Positions 42,383-52,538 are shown, counted from the stretch's first letter. The stretch: 64,000 nucleotides of DNA from Paracoccus haematequi (GCA_945881965.1 CAMCVS010000005.1:1-64000); one strand, 5' to 3'. Notes: generated by a model not told the origin, from the letters alone. Translations and numbers: made by a program.

Positions 42383-44005
42383 GTGAGCGAGAGCATCTTT
42401 ATCGGTGGCGGCGGCGAAGGCTATGCGGTGCCGCAGCACCTGTTGCTGGGGCTGGCGAACCGGCACGGCCTGATCGCGGGCGCGACCGGGACCGGCAAGA
42501 CGGTGACGTTGCAAATCCTGGCCGAAGGATTTTCCGCCGCCGGCGTGCCGGTGGTGATGTCGGATATCAAGGGCGACCTGTCCGGCGTCAGCATGGCGGG
42601 CGATCCGGGCCACAAGCTGCACCAGCCCTTCATGGACCGGAACGCGAAAATCGGCGTGACAGATTTCGCCTATCGGGCCTTTCCCGTTACCTTCTGGGAT
42701 TTGTTCGGCGAACAGGGCCATCCGGTGCGCACCACGGTGTCGGAGATGGGGCCGCTGCTGATCTCGCGGCTCTTGGAACTGACCGAGGCGCAGGAAGGTA
42801 TCCTGAACATCGCCTTTCGCATGGCGGATGAAGAGGGCCTGCCGCTGTTGGACCTGAAAGACCTGCAATCCATGCTGGTCTGGCTGGGCGAAAACGCCGC
42901 CAGCCTGTCGCTGCGCTATGGCAATATCGCGGTGGCATCCGTGGGCGCGATCCAGCGGCGGCTGTTGGTGCTGGAAAATCAGGGGGCGAGCGCGTTCTTT
43001 GGTGAACCGGCGCTGGATCTGGCCGATCTGATGCGCGTGGCCCCGGACGGGCGCGGCGTGATCAACATTCTGGCCGCCGACAAGCTGATGCAGTCGCCGC
43101 GGCTCTATGCGACGTTCTTGCTGTGGCTGTTGTCGGAACTGTTCGAGGAACTGCCCGAGGTCGGCGATCCGGCAAAACCCAAGCTGGTGTTCTTTTTCGA
43201 CGAGGCGCATCTGTTGTTCGACGATGCGCCGAAGGCGCTGGTGGACAAGGTGGAACAGGTCGCCCGCCTGATCCGGTCCAAGGGGGTGGGGGTGTATTTC
43301 ATCACCCAAAACCCGGCGGATGTTCCCGAAAGTATCCTTGGGCAATTGGGCAACCGGGTGCAGCACGCGCTGCGCGCCTTTACCGCCAAGGATCAAAAGG
43401 CGCTGCGGCAGGCCTCTGAAACCTATCGCCCCAACCCGCGTTTCAACACCGAAGATACCATCCGCGATGTCGGCGTGGGTGAAGCGATCACCTCGATGCT
43501 GGAGCGCAAGGGCAACCCCGGCGTGGTCGAACGCACGCTGATCCGCCCGCCCGCGTCGCGGGTGGGGCCAATTACGCCTGCCGAGCGCGCAGGTATCATG
43601 GCCGCCTCGCCCGTGGTGGGGAAATACGACACCTCGTTCGACCGGCTGTCGGCGCATGAAATGCTGCGCGAACGCGCGGATCGCGCGGCGGCCGAGACTG
43701 AGCGCGCCGAGGCCGAGGCCGCGCGTCTGGAAGAAGCCGAGGCTCGCCGGGTCGAAGAAGAAAAATGGCGCAAGGAAGAAGACAAGCGCGCCGAGGCCGC
43801 GCGCCGCGAAGCCGAGCGCGACTATGCCCGCGCGCGCCGCTATGACCCGACCCCGCGCCGCACCACGCCCACACGGCGCACGTCTACGCGCGAACCCGAC
43901 AGCCTGGGCGAGGCCCTGGGCAAGGCCGTGCTAAAGGAACTGGGTGGCACCACCGGCAAGCGCATCGTGCGCGGGATTCTGGGCGGGTTCTTCAAGGCGC
44001 GGTGA
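42383..44005 (+). CDS. HerA/FtsK-like ATPase, DUF853 (YjgR) family
   Basis: A 540-aa P-loop protein. Walker A GATGTGKT at 33-40, SDIKGDLSG after it, Walker [12 protein letters not shown] around 270, and a sensor region [11 protein letters not shown]. The last 130 residues form a long Ala/Glu/Arg-rich coiled coil ([20 protein letters not shown]) ending in a Gly-rich tail. DUF853 proteins are widespread and related to the HerA DNA translocases; no nuclease partner (NurA or Sir2 type) is adjacent. GTG at 42383 is taken as the start because AAGGACAG precedes it. It converges with livM. Confidence 0.85.
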   Translation: MSESIFIGGGGEGYAVPQHLLLGLANRHGLIAGATGTGKTVTLQILAEGFSAAGVPVVMSDIKGDLSGVSMAGDPGHKLHQPFMDRNAKIGVTDFAYRAFPVTFWDLFGEQGHPVRTTVSEMGPLLISRLLELTEAQEGILNIAFRMADEEGLPLLDLKDLQSMLVWLGENAASLSLRYGNIAVASVGAIQRRLLVLENQGASAFFGEPALDLADLMRVAPDGRGVINILAADKLMQSPRLYATFLLWLLSELFEELPEVGDPAKPKLVFFFDEAHLLFDDAPKALVDKVEQVARLIRSKGVGVYFITQNPADVPESILGQLGNRVQHALRAFTAKDQKALRQASETYRPNPRFNTEDTIRDVGVGEAITSMLERKGNPGVVERTLIRPPASRVGPITPAERAGIMAASPVVGKYDTSFDRLSAHEMLRERADRAAAETERAEAEAARLEEAEARRVEEEKWRKEEDKRAEAARREAERDYARARRYDPTPRRTTPTRRTSTREPDSLGEALGKAVLKELGGTTGKRIVRGILGGFFKAR

Positions 44006-44017
44006 CGCGATCAAAGG

Positions 44018-44070
44018 CAGGGGGGGCAAACTCCCCTGACCACGCTAAGGCAGGGGGGCCAGCCCCCCTG
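44018..44070. terminator. Two GC-rich hairpins between convergent DUF853 and livM genes
   Basis: Hairpin 1 (44018-44038) has CAGGGG / CCCCTG arms. Hairpin 2 (44051-44070) has CAGGGGGG, loop CCAG, CCCCCCTG, a perfect 8-bp stem. Both are preceded by AAGG and followed by ACC, so they look like duplicated units about 33 bp apart. Neither has a clear T-tract, but their tail-to-tail position fits bidirectional termination or mRNA 3'-end protection. Confidence 0.6.
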
Positions 44071-44110
44071 ACCCCCCGGGATAGTTGTGAACCGAAGAAG
44101 CCGGGACGGG

Positions 44111-45412
44111 TTATTTTTCCGGGATCAACCCGCGCGGGCTGAACCGCAGGACCAACAGCAACAGCAGCCCCATGGTAAACAGCCGCATATGCGCCGCGCT
44201 GTCGATCAGGTGGGTTTTCAGCGGGCTGTCGGTCATGCCCGTGGTGATGGCCTGCATCAACAGGTTGCCCAAAGGTTCGACCTGCACCCAGAGGAACCAG
44301 ATCAGGAACCCGCCCAGCACCGCGCCCCAGTTGTTTCCCGACCCGCCGACGATCACCATCACCCAGACGAGGAAGGTAAAGCGCAAGGGCTGGTAGCTGC
44401 CCGGCGTCAATTGCCCGTCGAGCGATGTCATCATCGCGCCCGCGATGCCGACGATGGCGGACCCAAGGACAAAGACCTGCAGATGCCGCGCGGTGACGTT
44501 CTTGCCCATCGCCGATGCCGCCACCTCGTTGTCGCGGATGGCGCGCATCAACCGGCCCCAGGGCGAGTGCCGCGCGCGTTCCACCAGCCAGAACAGAATC
44601 GCCAGCACGATGGCAAACAGCACCGCATAGATCAGTTGCACCCACAGCGTCGAGGCGGTGGTTGTGTCCAGTCCCAGACCGGCGGCCTGCGCGATAAAGC
44701 CGGGGTCCTGTTGCAGATCAACCTCCAGCGGCACGGGCCAGGGGCGGGGCAGGCCGATCATGTTCTTGACGCCGCGCGCGAGCCAATCCTCGTTTTTCAG
44801 CACCGCGATCACGATTTCCGCGATGCCCAGCGTGGCGATGGCGAGGTAATCCGACCGCAGGCCCAGCGCCGTCTTGCCGATCACCCAGGCCGCGCCTGCC
44901 GCCAGCATCCCGCCCACCGGCCAGGCCCAGAGCGCGGGCAGGCCCAGCCCGCCGATATTGCCGGCGGAGGCGGGGTTGTTCGCCTCGATCAGCGCCACGG
45001 CGGGGTCAAAGACCGCGCGGAACAGGAAGAAGCCTGCGATCAGGGTGACGGTGACGGCCAGACCGCGCGCGCGGCGCAGATGTTGCCACATGAGGATCGC
45101 GGCGACAATCACGCCCGCGCCCAAGGCCAGCGCGCCCAAAACGGCCAACGCTTGCCCCGTGGTCACGCCGGGCACCGGGGCGGCGGTGACCAGCACAGTG
45201 GCCAGCCCGCCCAGCGCCACAAAGCCCATGATGCCGGTGTTGAACAGCCCGGCAAAGCCCCATTGCAGGTTCACCCCCAGCGCCATGATGGCCGAAATCA
45301 GCCCCATGTTCAGGATCACCAGCGCCGAGTTCCAGGATTGCAGCACCCCGGTCAGCAGGATCAGCAGGGCCACGCCCGCGAACAGCAGCGGGGTTTTGAT
45401 CCGATCCGTCAT
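44111..45412 (-). CDS. livM: Branched-chain amino-acid ABC transporter permease (LivM type)
   Basis: Second permease of a high-affinity branched-chain amino-acid importer. The 433-aa protein has about ten hydrophobic helices (TPLLFAGVALLILLTGVLQ, then VILNMGLISAIMALGVNLQWG). The LivM-family motif DYLAIATLGIAEIVIAVLKN and SPWGRLMRAIRDNEVAASAMG, the coupling region, are present. The C-terminal end is LRFSPRGLIPEK. Start overlaps the livH stop by 4 bp. It is the last gene of the minus-strand liv operon and converges with the DUF853 gene across two GC hairpins. Confidence 0.92.
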   Translation of the reverse strand: MTDRIKTPLLFAGVALLILLTGVLQSWNSALVILNMGLISAIMALGVNLQWGFAGLFNTGIMGFVALGGLATVLVTAAPVPGVTTGQALAVLGALALGAGVIVAAILMWQHLRRARGLAVTVTLIAGFFLFRAVFDPAVALIEANNPASAGNIGGLGLPALWAWPVGGMLAAGAAWVIGKTALGLRSDYLAIATLGIAEIVIAVLKNEDWLARGVKNMIGLPRPWPVPLEVDLQQDPGFIAQAAGLGLDTTTASTLWVQLIYAVLFAIVLAILFWLVERARHSPWGRLMRAIRDNEVAASAMGKNVTARHLQVFVLGSAIVGIAGAMMTSLDGQLTPGSYQPLRFTFLVWVMVIVGGSGNNWGAVLGGFLIWFLWVQVEPLGNLLMQAITTGMTDSPLKTHLIDSAAHMRLFTMGLLLLLVLRFSPRGLIPEK

Positions 45413-46419
45413 ACCGATTTCCCCTGAAACAGCCCGGTGGGTTTGAACAACAACACGATCAGCAGGATGGCGAAACTGACCGCGAATTTGTAATCGGTGG
45501 ACAGAAGCTGCACCAACCCCTCGGGTTCAAGGGCGTCGGGCAGGGCGTGGCCCAGCACCTTTTTCCAGGCATAGGTCACGCCGACCTCGGAGAATGCGAT
45601 CACAAAGCCGCCCGCGATAGCACCCAAGGGGTTGCCAAGGCCGCCCACGATGGCGGCGGCGAAGAACGGCAGCAGCAGTTGGAAATAGGTGAAGGGTTTG
45701 AAGGATTTATCGAGGCCATAAAGCGTGCCTGCGATCACCGTCAGCGCCGCGACGATGATCCATGTCACGCGCACGACCCGTTCGGGGTTGATGCCGGACA
45801 ACAGCGCCAGATCTTCGTTATCGGAAAAGGCGCGCATGGATTTGCCGGTGCGGGTCTTGTTCAGGAACCAGAACAGCGCCCAGACCGACAGCCCTGCCGT
45901 GACGATGGTGATCACGGTCGAGGTGCGCAGCGTCAGCGCCTCGGACAGCCCCGTCATTGCGCGCCAGTCGGCGGCGTTGATCACGAAACGCGCGCCATCC
46001 GCGAAATTCTGGTCATCCGGCCCGATGATCAGCCGCACGATGCCGTTCATGATGAACATGACTCCCAAGGACGCCATCACCACGATGATGGGATCGGCCT
46101 TTTTCATCCGGTAATAGCGATACACCACGCGGTCGGTGCCCAGCATGACCAGCGCCGTGATTGCAATGCCCAAGGGCAGCGCCAAAAGCGCGGTGGGCAG
46201 GGGGCCGAAACTGACGCCCAGCACTTGCAAACCCCAGGTCAAGAGGATCACCACCATGGTGCCGAAGGCCATGGTGTCGCCATGGGCAAAGTTGGAGAAC
46301 CGCAGGATGCCATAGACCAGCGTCACCCCCAGCGCACCAAGCGCCAGTTGGCTGCCATAGGCGATGCCGGGGATCAGCACGAAATTTGCCAGCGCGACAA
46401 AGGCGTTCAGCAGATCCAT
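45409..46419 (-). CDS. livH: Branched-chain amino-acid ABC transporter permease (LivH type)
   Basis: First permease of the importer, 336 aa, slightly longer than the family's usual 290-310. It starts MDLLNAFVALANFVLIPGIAYG and has the LivH signature GSQLALGALGVTLVYGILR with NFAHGDTMAFGTM. The coupling region is KTRTGKSMRAFSDNEDLALLSG; the C-terminus is LLIVLLFKPTGLFQGKSV. The 121-bp gap to livF upstream on the same strand shows no terminator. Confidence 0.92.
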   Translation of the reverse strand: MDLLNAFVALANFVLIPGIAYGSQLALGALGVTLVYGILRFSNFAHGDTMAFGTMVVILLTWGLQVLGVSFGPLPTALLALPLGIAITALVMLGTDRVVYRYYRMKKADPIIVVMASLGVMFIMNGIVRLIIGPDDQNFADGARFVINAADWRAMTGLSEALTLRTSTVITIVTAGLSVWALFWFLNKTRTGKSMRAFSDNEDLALLSGINPERVVRVTWIIVAALTVIAGTLYGLDKSFKPFTYFQLLLPFFAAAIVGGLGNPLGAIAGGFVIAFSEVGVTYAWKKVLGHALPDALEPEGLVQLLSTDYKFAVSFAILLIVLLFKPTGLFQGKSV

Positions 46420-46540
46420 GGCGCGGCCTCACGGGACATGCGGCTTGTCTCTCTGTGGAAAAACCTGTTAACAAACACGGCTGTTTCCCCCGATCTCTTG
46501 TCATTATCAAACGTTTCGCGGGTTTGGGCGTTCTGCAAGG

Positions 46541-47254
46541 TCAGCCCCCTAAAAAGCTTTGGCGGACCTGCGCGTCGGCCAGCAATTCACGCCCCGTCCC
46601 GGTATGGGCATTGGCACCTTGGACCAGCACATAGGCGCGATCCGCGATTTCCAGCGCTTGGCGCGCGTTTTGTTCCACCATCAGCACGGGCAGGCCGGTG
46701 CGGGCGACCTCGATGATGCGGTCGAACAACTCGTCCATCACGATGGGCGACACGCCTGCGGTCGGTTCATCCAGCATCAGCACCTTGGGTTTCGTCATCA
46801 GCGCGCGACCCACTGCGACCTGTTGCCGCTGTCCGCCTGACAACTGCCCTGCCGCTTGGCGGCGCTTGTCGCGCAGGATCGGGAACAGGGTGAACACCTG
46901 TTCCAACGTATCGCGGAAATCGTCGGTGCGGATGAAGGCGCCCATTTCCAGGTTTTCCTCGACCGTCATCGAGGTAAAGATGTTATGCGTTTGGGGCACG
47001 AACCCCATGCCCTTGATGACACGCTGTTGCGGCGACAGGGCGGTGATATCCTCGCCGTCCAGCAGCACGCGGCCCTTGTGCAGGTTCAACATCCCGAACA
47101 CCGCCTTCATCGCGGTAGATTTGCCCGCGCCATTGGGGCCGACGATCACGGCAATCTCGCCGGGGTTCACCGCGATGGTGCAATCGTTCAGGATCGCCGG
47201 GCCCTTGCCATAGCCCCCCGTCATGCCCTCGCCGATCAGAAAGGGCGCGCTCAT
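46541..47254 (-). CDS. livF: Branched-chain amino-acid ABC transporter ATPase (LivF type)
   Basis: Cytosolic ATPase, 237 aa, with Walker A VGPNGAGKSTAMKAVF, Q-loop FVPQTHNIFTSMTVEENL, signature LSGGQRQQVAVGRAL and Walker B KVLMLDEPTAGVSP. The switch His is replaced in context VLMVEQNARQALEIAD, as is normal for LivF. Its start overlaps the livG stop by 4 bp. The protein pairs with LivG to form the nucleotide-binding dimer. Confidence 0.93.
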   Translation of the reverse strand: MSAPFLIGEGMTGGYGKGPAILNDCTIAVNPGEIAVIVGPNGAGKSTAMKAVFGMLNLHKGRVLLDGEDITALSPQQRVIKGMGFVPQTHNIFTSMTVEENLEMGAFIRTDDFRDTLEQVFTLFPILRDKRRQAAGQLSGGQRQQVAVGRALMTKPKVLMLDEPTAGVSPIVMDELFDRIIEVARTGLPVLMVEQNARQALEIADRAYVLVQGANAHTGTGRELLADAQVRQSFLGG

Positions 47255-48030
47255 GCGATCTTGTCCTTGTTCTTGAGCCCGGTGCCCAAATAGGCCTCGA
47301 TCACCTGCTCATTCGACTTGATTTCGGCCAGCGTGCCTTCGGCCAGCACACGGCCCTCGGCCATGCAGATCACCGGGTCGCAGATGCGGCCGATGAAATC
47401 CATGTCATGTTCAATAACAACGAACGTATAGCCGCGTTCGCGGTTCAGCCGCACGATGGCATCCGCGATGGTATTCAAGAGCGTCCGGTTCACGCCCGCG
47501 CCGACCTCGTCCAGAAACACTACCTTGGCATCGACCATCATGGTGCGGCCCAGTTCCAAGAGTTTCTTCTGCCCGCCGGAAATCATCCCGGCCTTTTGGT
47601 CGGCCAGATGGGAAATCGTCAGGAATTCAAGCACTTCATCGGCTTTGGCGCGTAAGCTACGTTCTTCGTCCGCGATCCGTTTGCGCCCGAACCATGTGTT
47701 CCACAGCGCCTCGCCGGATTGGCCTGCGGGAACCATCATCAGGTTCTCGCGGCAGGTCATGGATGAAAATTCATGCGCGATCTGGAAGGTGCGCAGCAAG
47801 CCCTTGTGAAACAACTGATGCGGGGGCAGGCCGGTGATATCCTCGCCCATCATGGTGACGCGGCCCGACGTTGGTTTATGAACGCCCGCGATCACGTTGA
47901 AAAGCGTAGTTTTTCCGGCTCCGTTCGGCCCGATCAGCCCGGTGATCGACCCCGCGCGGATCGTCAGGCTGGCACCATTCACGGCGCGGAAGCCGCCGAA
48001 TTGCTTGGACAGGTTTTCAACCCGGATCAT
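47251..48030 (-). CDS. livG: Branched-chain amino-acid ABC transporter ATPase (LivG type)
   Basis: Cytosolic ATPase, 259 aa. Walker [20 protein letters not shown]; an insertion before the signature is typical of LivG ([21 protein letters not shown]). The signature is degenerate, [17 protein letters not shown], and Walker B is [13 protein letters not shown]. The D/H-loop region is [16 protein letters not shown]. It begins 117 bp after livK; the gap has a strong hairpin. livF follows with a 4-bp overlap. Confidence 0.93.
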   Translation of the reverse strand: MIRVENLSKQFGGFRAVNGASLTIRAGSITGLIGPNGAGKTTLFNVIAGVHKPTSGRVTMMGEDITGLPPHQLFHKGLLRTFQIAHEFSSMTCRENLMMVPAGQSGEALWNTWFGRKRIADEERSLRAKADEVLEFLTISHLADQKAGMISGGQKKLLELGRTMMVDAKVVFLDEVGAGVNRTLLNTIADAIVRLNRERGYTFVVIEHDMDFIGRICDPVICMAEGRVLAEGTLAEIKSNEQVIEAYLGTGLKNKDKIA

Positions 48031-48102
48031 TGCGGTCTCCTGGCAGCTTTGGCCGCGCTCAGGCAGGGGGATGGGGTGGTTTGCCGTTCATTCAATATGG
48101 CA

Positions 48103-48126
48103 ACAGCCCGGATTTCTCCGGGCTGT
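48103..48126 (-). terminator. Hairpin between livK and livG (partial terminator or mRNA stabiliser)
   Basis: ACAGCCCGG, loop, CCGGGCTGT: a perfect 9-bp stem with a 6-nt loop, 22 bp after the livK stop. The minus-strand 3' side reads TGCCATATTG, so there is no strong T-tract; it is more likely to stabilise the livK message or cause partial termination than to end the operon. This would give more binding protein than permease. Confidence 0.6.
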
Positions 48127-48147
48127 GCAACAGGTTAGCGGCAGATG

Positions 48148-49332
48148 TTAGCGGAACGACTTGGTCGTGATCTTGCCATCCGCGAATTCGATTTCGCGGT
48201 AGTTGCCAGCGGATTCGCCTGCACCGATCAGTTCCACAGCGGACGCGCCGACATAGTCGATGTCTTTGCCTTCCTTGATCAGTTGCAGCGCCTTGGCCAG
48301 CTCGCCGGGCAGGATGACCTCGCCCGGTGCGTTGGCCAGGTCCATGACCTTGGGGGCCCAATCCTTGGAGTTGGTCGAACCTGCCGCGTGCATCGCCATC
48401 ATGATCAGCGCTGCCGCGTCATAGGATTCGGGTGCAAACGCCCCGGTGCCGTCAAAGCCTGCGGCCTTGGCAGCGGCCTGGAACAGCGCCGCACCGTTCG
48501 AATCGGTGCCGGGGTGCTGGCCGAACGAACCGTTCAGCTCTTTGCCGAACTTTTCTTCCAGCGCCGCGCCGACCATGCCGTCGGGCAGCATGAACGTGGT
48601 GAAGGCACCCGCGTCCAGCGCCGCGCGGATCATGCCCGAACCGCCCTGATCGACATAACCTGCAACGACGAGGATATCGCCGCCCGCTGCGGCCAATGCG
48701 CCGACTTCGGCGGAATAATCGCCCTTGCCGTCTTCATGCGCCGCCGACAGCGTCACCTTGCCGCCTGCCGCCTCATATGCGGCCTGAAAGCTGTCGGCCA
48801 GACCCTTGCCGTAGTCGTTGTTGGTATAGGTCAGGGCGACGGATTTGATCCCGCGCTCGCCCAGGATTTCGGCCATCACCACACCCTGACGTGCATCCGA
48901 CGGCGCGGTGCGGAAGAACAGCCCGTCGTCTTCGGCGGTCGACAGCGCAGGCGAGGTGGCGGACGGCGAGATCATCGCCACGCCATTCGGGCGCGCGACG
49001 TTTTGCAGGATCGCGCCAGTCACACCCGAACAATCCGCGCCCATGAAAGCGGCGATGCCATCCGAGGTCACCATGCGGGTGGCGGCAGCGGTCGCAGCCG
49101 CAGCATCAACGCAGGTCGAATCGCCGCGCACGGCGACGGGCTTTTTGCCGTCGATGATGCCACCGGCGGCAGCAACCTCTGCGATCGCCATTTCAGCGCC
49201 CGCACCCATGGCAGGCGTGATCGATTCCAGCGGGCCGGTGAAGCCCAGGATGATGCCGATCTTGACGTCTTCGGCACGGGCCGCACCCGTCACCAGCGCG
49301 ATGGCCGCAGAGGCCAGCAGCAGCTTTTTCAT
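48148..49332 (-). CDS. livK: Branched-chain amino-acid ABC transporter substrate-binding protein
   Basis: Periplasmic binding protein of the Leu/Ile/Val family (type I fold), 394 aa. Signal peptide 1-20 ([17 protein letters not shown]), then [21 protein letters not shown], the N-lobe opening typical of the family, and [21 protein letters not shown]. The hinge-crossing region [20 protein letters not shown] follows. ATG at 49332 is preceded by GGGGAG. As first gene of livKGFHM it sits ahead of a hairpin that can raise its level over the other genes. Actual ligand could be any branched-chain or related amino acid. Confidence 0.92.
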   Translation of the reverse strand: MKKLLLASAAIALVTGAARAEDVKIGIILGFTGPLESITPAMGAGAEMAIAEVAAAGGIIDGKKPVAVRGDSTCVDAAAATAAATRMVTSDGIAAFMGADCSGVTGAILQNVARPNGVAMISPSATSPALSTAEDDGLFFRTAPSDARQGVVMAEILGERGIKSVALTYTNNDYGKGLADSFQAAYEAAGGKVTLSAAHEDGKGDYSAEVGALAAAGGDILVVAGYVDQGGSGMIRAALDAGAFTTFMLPDGMVGAALEEKFGKELNGSFGQHPGTDSNGAALFQAAAKAAGFDGTGAFAPESYDAAALIMMAMHAAGSTNSKDWAPKVMDLANAPGEVILPGELAKALQLIKEGKDIDYVGASAVELIGAGESAGNYREIEFADGKITTKSFR

Positions 49333-49516
49333 ATGTCGTCTCCCCAGAAGGTTATCATTGGAACAGCGTGTCCGACCGAAACCCTATGTCGTGCCGTTAC
49401 AAAAGTGAAGAGGATTGATGCCGGCGACTGACGTAGCGAAGCATGGCGTCAGGTCTGACAGCATCGTGACCATGACGGTGCTGGGCGCTTGGCCGGTCTG
49501 TGGTATCTTGAAGCGC

Positions 49517-50620
49517 ATGAAACGGATACTTGCCCTCTGCATCGGCCTTGCGCTGATCCTGCCTCGCCCCGCCGCCGCGTTGGACAGCGCCGCCGGTGCC
49601 ATCACGACCACCGAAATGGCGCGGATTGACGGAACGCCTTGGTCGCTGGGGTTCCTGCCCGATGGCGGCGTGCTGATCACCGAACGCGAGGGGCGGCTGT
49701 GGTTGCTGCGGGACGGGGCCTTGCGCGCGGTCGCGGGGGTGCCAAGTGTCGTGGACAACGGGCAGGGCGGTCTGCTGGACGTGCTAGTCCCGCGCGATTT
49801 CGCCCAGACCCGCGCGGTCTATCTCAGCTATGCCAAGGCGCAAGGCGGCGGGGCGGGCACGGCGCTGGCGCGGGGACGGCTGTCGGGCGATGGCACAAGG
49901 CTGGAACGGGTGGAAACCCTGTTCGAGATGCGCGCGGGCACCCGGGGCGGTCGGCATTTCGGCGGACGGCTGGTGGAAGCCGCCGATGGCCACATCTTCC
50001 TGACCACCGGCGACCGTGGGCAGGACGCTGGCGCGCAGCGGCTGGACAGCCATCAGGGCAAGGTGTTGCGCCTGACGCGCGACGGCGCACCCGCCCCCGG
50101 CAATCCGTTCCTGACCACCCCCGGCGCGCTGCCGGAAATCTGGTCCTATGGTCATCGCAATCCGCAGGGGCTGACATTCGACGCGCAGGGCCGCCTTTGG
50201 GCGCATGAACACGGCGCGCGCGGCGGCGACGAGGTGAACCTGATCCAGCCGGGGCGCAACTATGGCTGGCCGGTGATCTCCTATGGTGTGCAGTATTCCG
50301 GCGGCCGGATCGGCGAGGGCACGGCGAAACCGGGCATGGAACAGCCCGCGCATTACTGGGATCCCTCCATCGCGCCATCGGGGTTCACCATCTATCGGGG
50401 CGGGCTGTTTCCGGCCTGGCGCGGCGATTTTCTGGTCGGTTCGCTGAAATTCGACCTGATCTCGCGGCTGGACCCGGCGGGCGGCAGGCTGCGCGAGGTG
50501 GAACGCATCCAGGGCGCGGAAACCCTGCGGGTGCGTGATCTGCGCGAGGCCCCGGATGGTGCGCTGTGGATGATTGCCGAAGGCAACGGCACGATCTGGC
50601 GTCTCACGCCCGCCAAGTGA
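49517..50620 (+). CDS. PQQ-dependent sugar dehydrogenase-like protein (Ylil/Asd type)
   Basis: A 367-aa exported six-bladed beta-propeller of the soluble glucose/aldose dehydrogenase family. Signal peptide 1-21, then TPWSLGFLPDGGVLITEREG. Active-site-like motifs are GRHFGGRL with the conserved His, FLTTGDRGQDAGAQ, and SYGHRNPQGL. WAHEHGARGGDEVNLIQPG is the calcium/PQQ loop. Whether PQQ is bound in this organism is unknown. The ATG at 49517 was chosen for the signal peptide. It is divergent from livK with 184 bp between. Confidence 0.87.
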   Translation: MKRILALCIGLALILPRPAAALDSAAGAITTTEMARIDGTPWSLGFLPDGGVLITEREGRLWLLRDGALRAVAGVPSVVDNGQGGLLDVLVPRDFAQTRAVYLSYAKAQGGGAGTALARGRLSGDGTRLERVETLFEMRAGTRGGRHFGGRLVEAADGHIFLTTGDRGQDAGAQRLDSHQGKVLRLTRDGAPAPGNPFLTTPGALPEIWSYGHRNPQGLTFDAQGRLWAHEHGARGGDEVNLIQPGRNYGWPVISYGVQYSGGRIGEGTAKPGMEQPAHYWDPSIAPSGFTIYRGGLFPAWRGDFLVGSLKFDLISRLDPAGGRLREVERIQGAETLRVRDLREAPDGALWMIAEGNGTIWRLTPAK

Positions 50621-50686
50621 ATACCCCACCCCTGTTGACGCCCGCCGCCGGTCTGCATAGGTCCATGAGGGCAACAGGAGCGCGCG

Positions 50687-51277
50687 ATGGACAGGGGTAT
50701 CTGGCAGGTTCTGGGACGGGCATTGGCGCTTGGGGCCGGAAACGCCGTGGTGGCGGTGCTGATCGGGCTAGGCCTGTCGGCCCTGGGGCTTGATCCGGCG
50801 CTGGCGGCGGCGGCGGCCATCGTGTTCGTGCTGGCCCCCGGAGCGTATAACTATCTTGACCGCGATCTGGCGGGGCGGGCGATTGTCACGTTGGACCCGA
50901 TCGAAGGCAACGCGCCCTTTATCCGCTTTCCATCGGGCAAATTCATCCGCCCCGAGGATAACGGCCTGAACAACGCCGATTTCGTCTACATTGCCGGAAA
51001 TCTTGCCCCGCAATATGCCAGCCTGCGGCCCCTGGTGGCCGAGTTGGACCGCGAAACCTGGGCCATGCTGGACCCGGAAAACGATCTGGCCGATGCGGTG
51101 CTGGACAGCCTGTCGGCGTTGATTGATGCCGTGCCGGACTGGACGCCGGACGGGGAATTGCCGCTGTTTGCGCTGTTCCTGACCGATCTGGAAAGCATGC
51201 TGCGTGACGGGCTGGGGATGGATTTCGTGCATCCCGAGGATGTGCGCCCCGCACCGCCGCCCAGAAGCCTGAACTAG
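50687..51277 (+). CDS. Hypothetical membrane-anchored protein, 196 aa
   Basis: Two adjacent hydrophobic segments at the N-terminus (ALALGAGNAVVAVLIGLGLS and LAAAAAIVFVLAPGAYNYL) are followed by a soluble domain of about 140 residues containing RFPSGKFIRPEDNGLNNADFVY, here cited in part, and an acidic C-terminus. The start at 50687 follows ACAGGAGCG. Codon use is normal, so it is real, but no family is recognised. It is probably co-transcribed with the upstream sugar-dehydrogenase-like gene, 66 bp away, and converges with the GlxA-type regulator (10-bp gap). Confidence 0.7.
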   Translation: MDRGIWQVLGRALALGAGNAVVAVLIGLGLSALGLDPALAAAAAIVFVLAPGAYNYLDRDLAGRAIVTLDPIEGNAPFIRFPSGKFIRPEDNGLNNADFVYIAGNLAPQYASLRPLVAELDRETWAMLDPENDLADAVLDSLSALIDAVPDWTPDGELPLFALFLTDLESMLRDGLGMDFVHPEDVRPAPPPRSLN

Positions 51278-51287
51278 GCAGCATAAA

Positions 51288-52319
51288 TTAGATCGACAGC
51301 CGCGTCGCGTGGCTGCCGCGTTCGCGGTAAGGCGTGGTGTCGTAATGCGACCGGTAGCATTTGGAAAAATGCGACGGGCTGGCGAAACCGCAGGCCAGCG
51401 CGACGTTGATCACGCTCATGTCGGTCTGCATCAACAGGTTGCGCGCCTTTTGCAGGCGTAATTCCATGTAATAGCGCTTGGGCGAGCGATTGAGGTAACG
51501 CCGGAACAGCCGTTCCAACTGCCGCGTGGACATGCCGACATCGCGCGCGAGGATGGCGGGGCTGATGGGTTCCTCGATGGCGGTTTCCATCTTCTGGATC
51601 ACCTGGGACAGCTTCGGGTGCCGCACCCCGATACGGGTTGGCACCGACAGGCGCTGCGTGTCCTGATCGGTGCGGATGGTGTTGTAGATCAACTGATCCG
51701 CCACCAGATTGGCGATATCCTCGCCATGGTCATCCGCGATCAGCTTCAGCATCAGGTCGATGGACGAGGTGCCGCCCGCAGTGGACAACCGGTTGCCATC
51801 GACGACGAACACCGACTTGGTCAGGTTCACTCCCTCGAATTCTTCCAGAAAACTGTCCTGATTTTCCCAGTGGATCGTGGCGCGTTTGCCGTCCAGCAGC
51901 CCCGCCTTGGCCAGCGCATAGGACGCGGTGCACAGCCCGCCCAGCGCCATGCCCTTGCGCGCTTCGCGCCTGAGCCAGGACAACAGGCGCTTTGACGCCG
52001 CCTTTTGCACGTCGATGCCCCCGCAGACCAGCACGGTATCCTCGCGGTCCAGTTCGATCAGATCGGCATCGACGCGAAACTCCGTGCCCGCAGAACAGGT
52101 GACAGACCCGCCGCCCTCGCCGATCATCATCCAGGCATAGGCGGGCCGGTCCAGCATCCGGTTGGCGATGCGCAGACATTCCAGTGCGGACGCGAAACTC
52201 AGCAGGGTGAAATTGTCCAGCAGCACAAAGATGAACCTGCGCGGCGCGGCCACGGTGGGGTCTGATTGCGCGCGGCTGGTGGTGTGGGCCGGTTTGCGGG
52301 CGGTGGTGGTGCTGATCAT
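51288..52319 (-). CDS. GlxA-family transcriptional regulator (DJ-1/PfpI + AraC HTH)
   Basis: A 343-aa regulator. The N-terminal class I amidotransferase-like domain (FIFVLLDNFTLLSFASALE; LGGLCTASYALAKAGLLDG with the nucleophile-elbow Cys) probably senses a ligand. The C-terminal AraC-type double HTH (ILARDVGMSTRQLERLFRRY and INVALACGFASPSHFSKCYR) binds DNA. Similar regulators in proteobacteria control glycine betaine, carnitine and arginine catabolism; the target here is unknown and no such operon is adjacent. ATG at 52319 follows AGGAGCG. Divergent from aroG with 219 bp between. Confidence 0.87.
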   Translation of the reverse strand: MISTTTARKPAHTTSRAQSDPTVAAPRRFIFVLLDNFTLLSFASALECLRIANRMLDRPAYAWMMIGEGGGSVTCSAGTEFRVDADLIELDREDTVLVCGGIDVQKAASKRLLSWLRREARKGMALGGLCTASYALAKAGLLDGKRATIHWENQDSFLEEFEGVNLTKSVFVVDGNRLSTAGGTSSIDLMLKLIADDHGEDIANLVADQLIYNTIRTDQDTQRLSVPTRIGVRHPKLSQVIQKMETAIEEPISPAILARDVGMSTRQLERLFRRYLNRSPKRYYMELRLQKARNLLMQTDMSVINVALACGFASPSHFSKCYRSHYDTTPYRERGSHATRLSI

Positions 52320-52538
52320 GCTGCGCTCCTGCGCCATATCCGCGCGGCTGCGGGGATGGCGCAGAATTGAACAGGTTTGTGACAGACCCGCAAGAGTGCG
52401 CCGTGACGCCATGTGTCAAAAGCGACGCAATACGGCGGTAACGGGCCGCGATAACAGGCGGCGATCCTTCGGACTGGTCCTTTGGCGCGCGCGTTGCTAT
52501 AGCCGTGCGGACCTTGGATACAACGAAGGACTGTTGCC

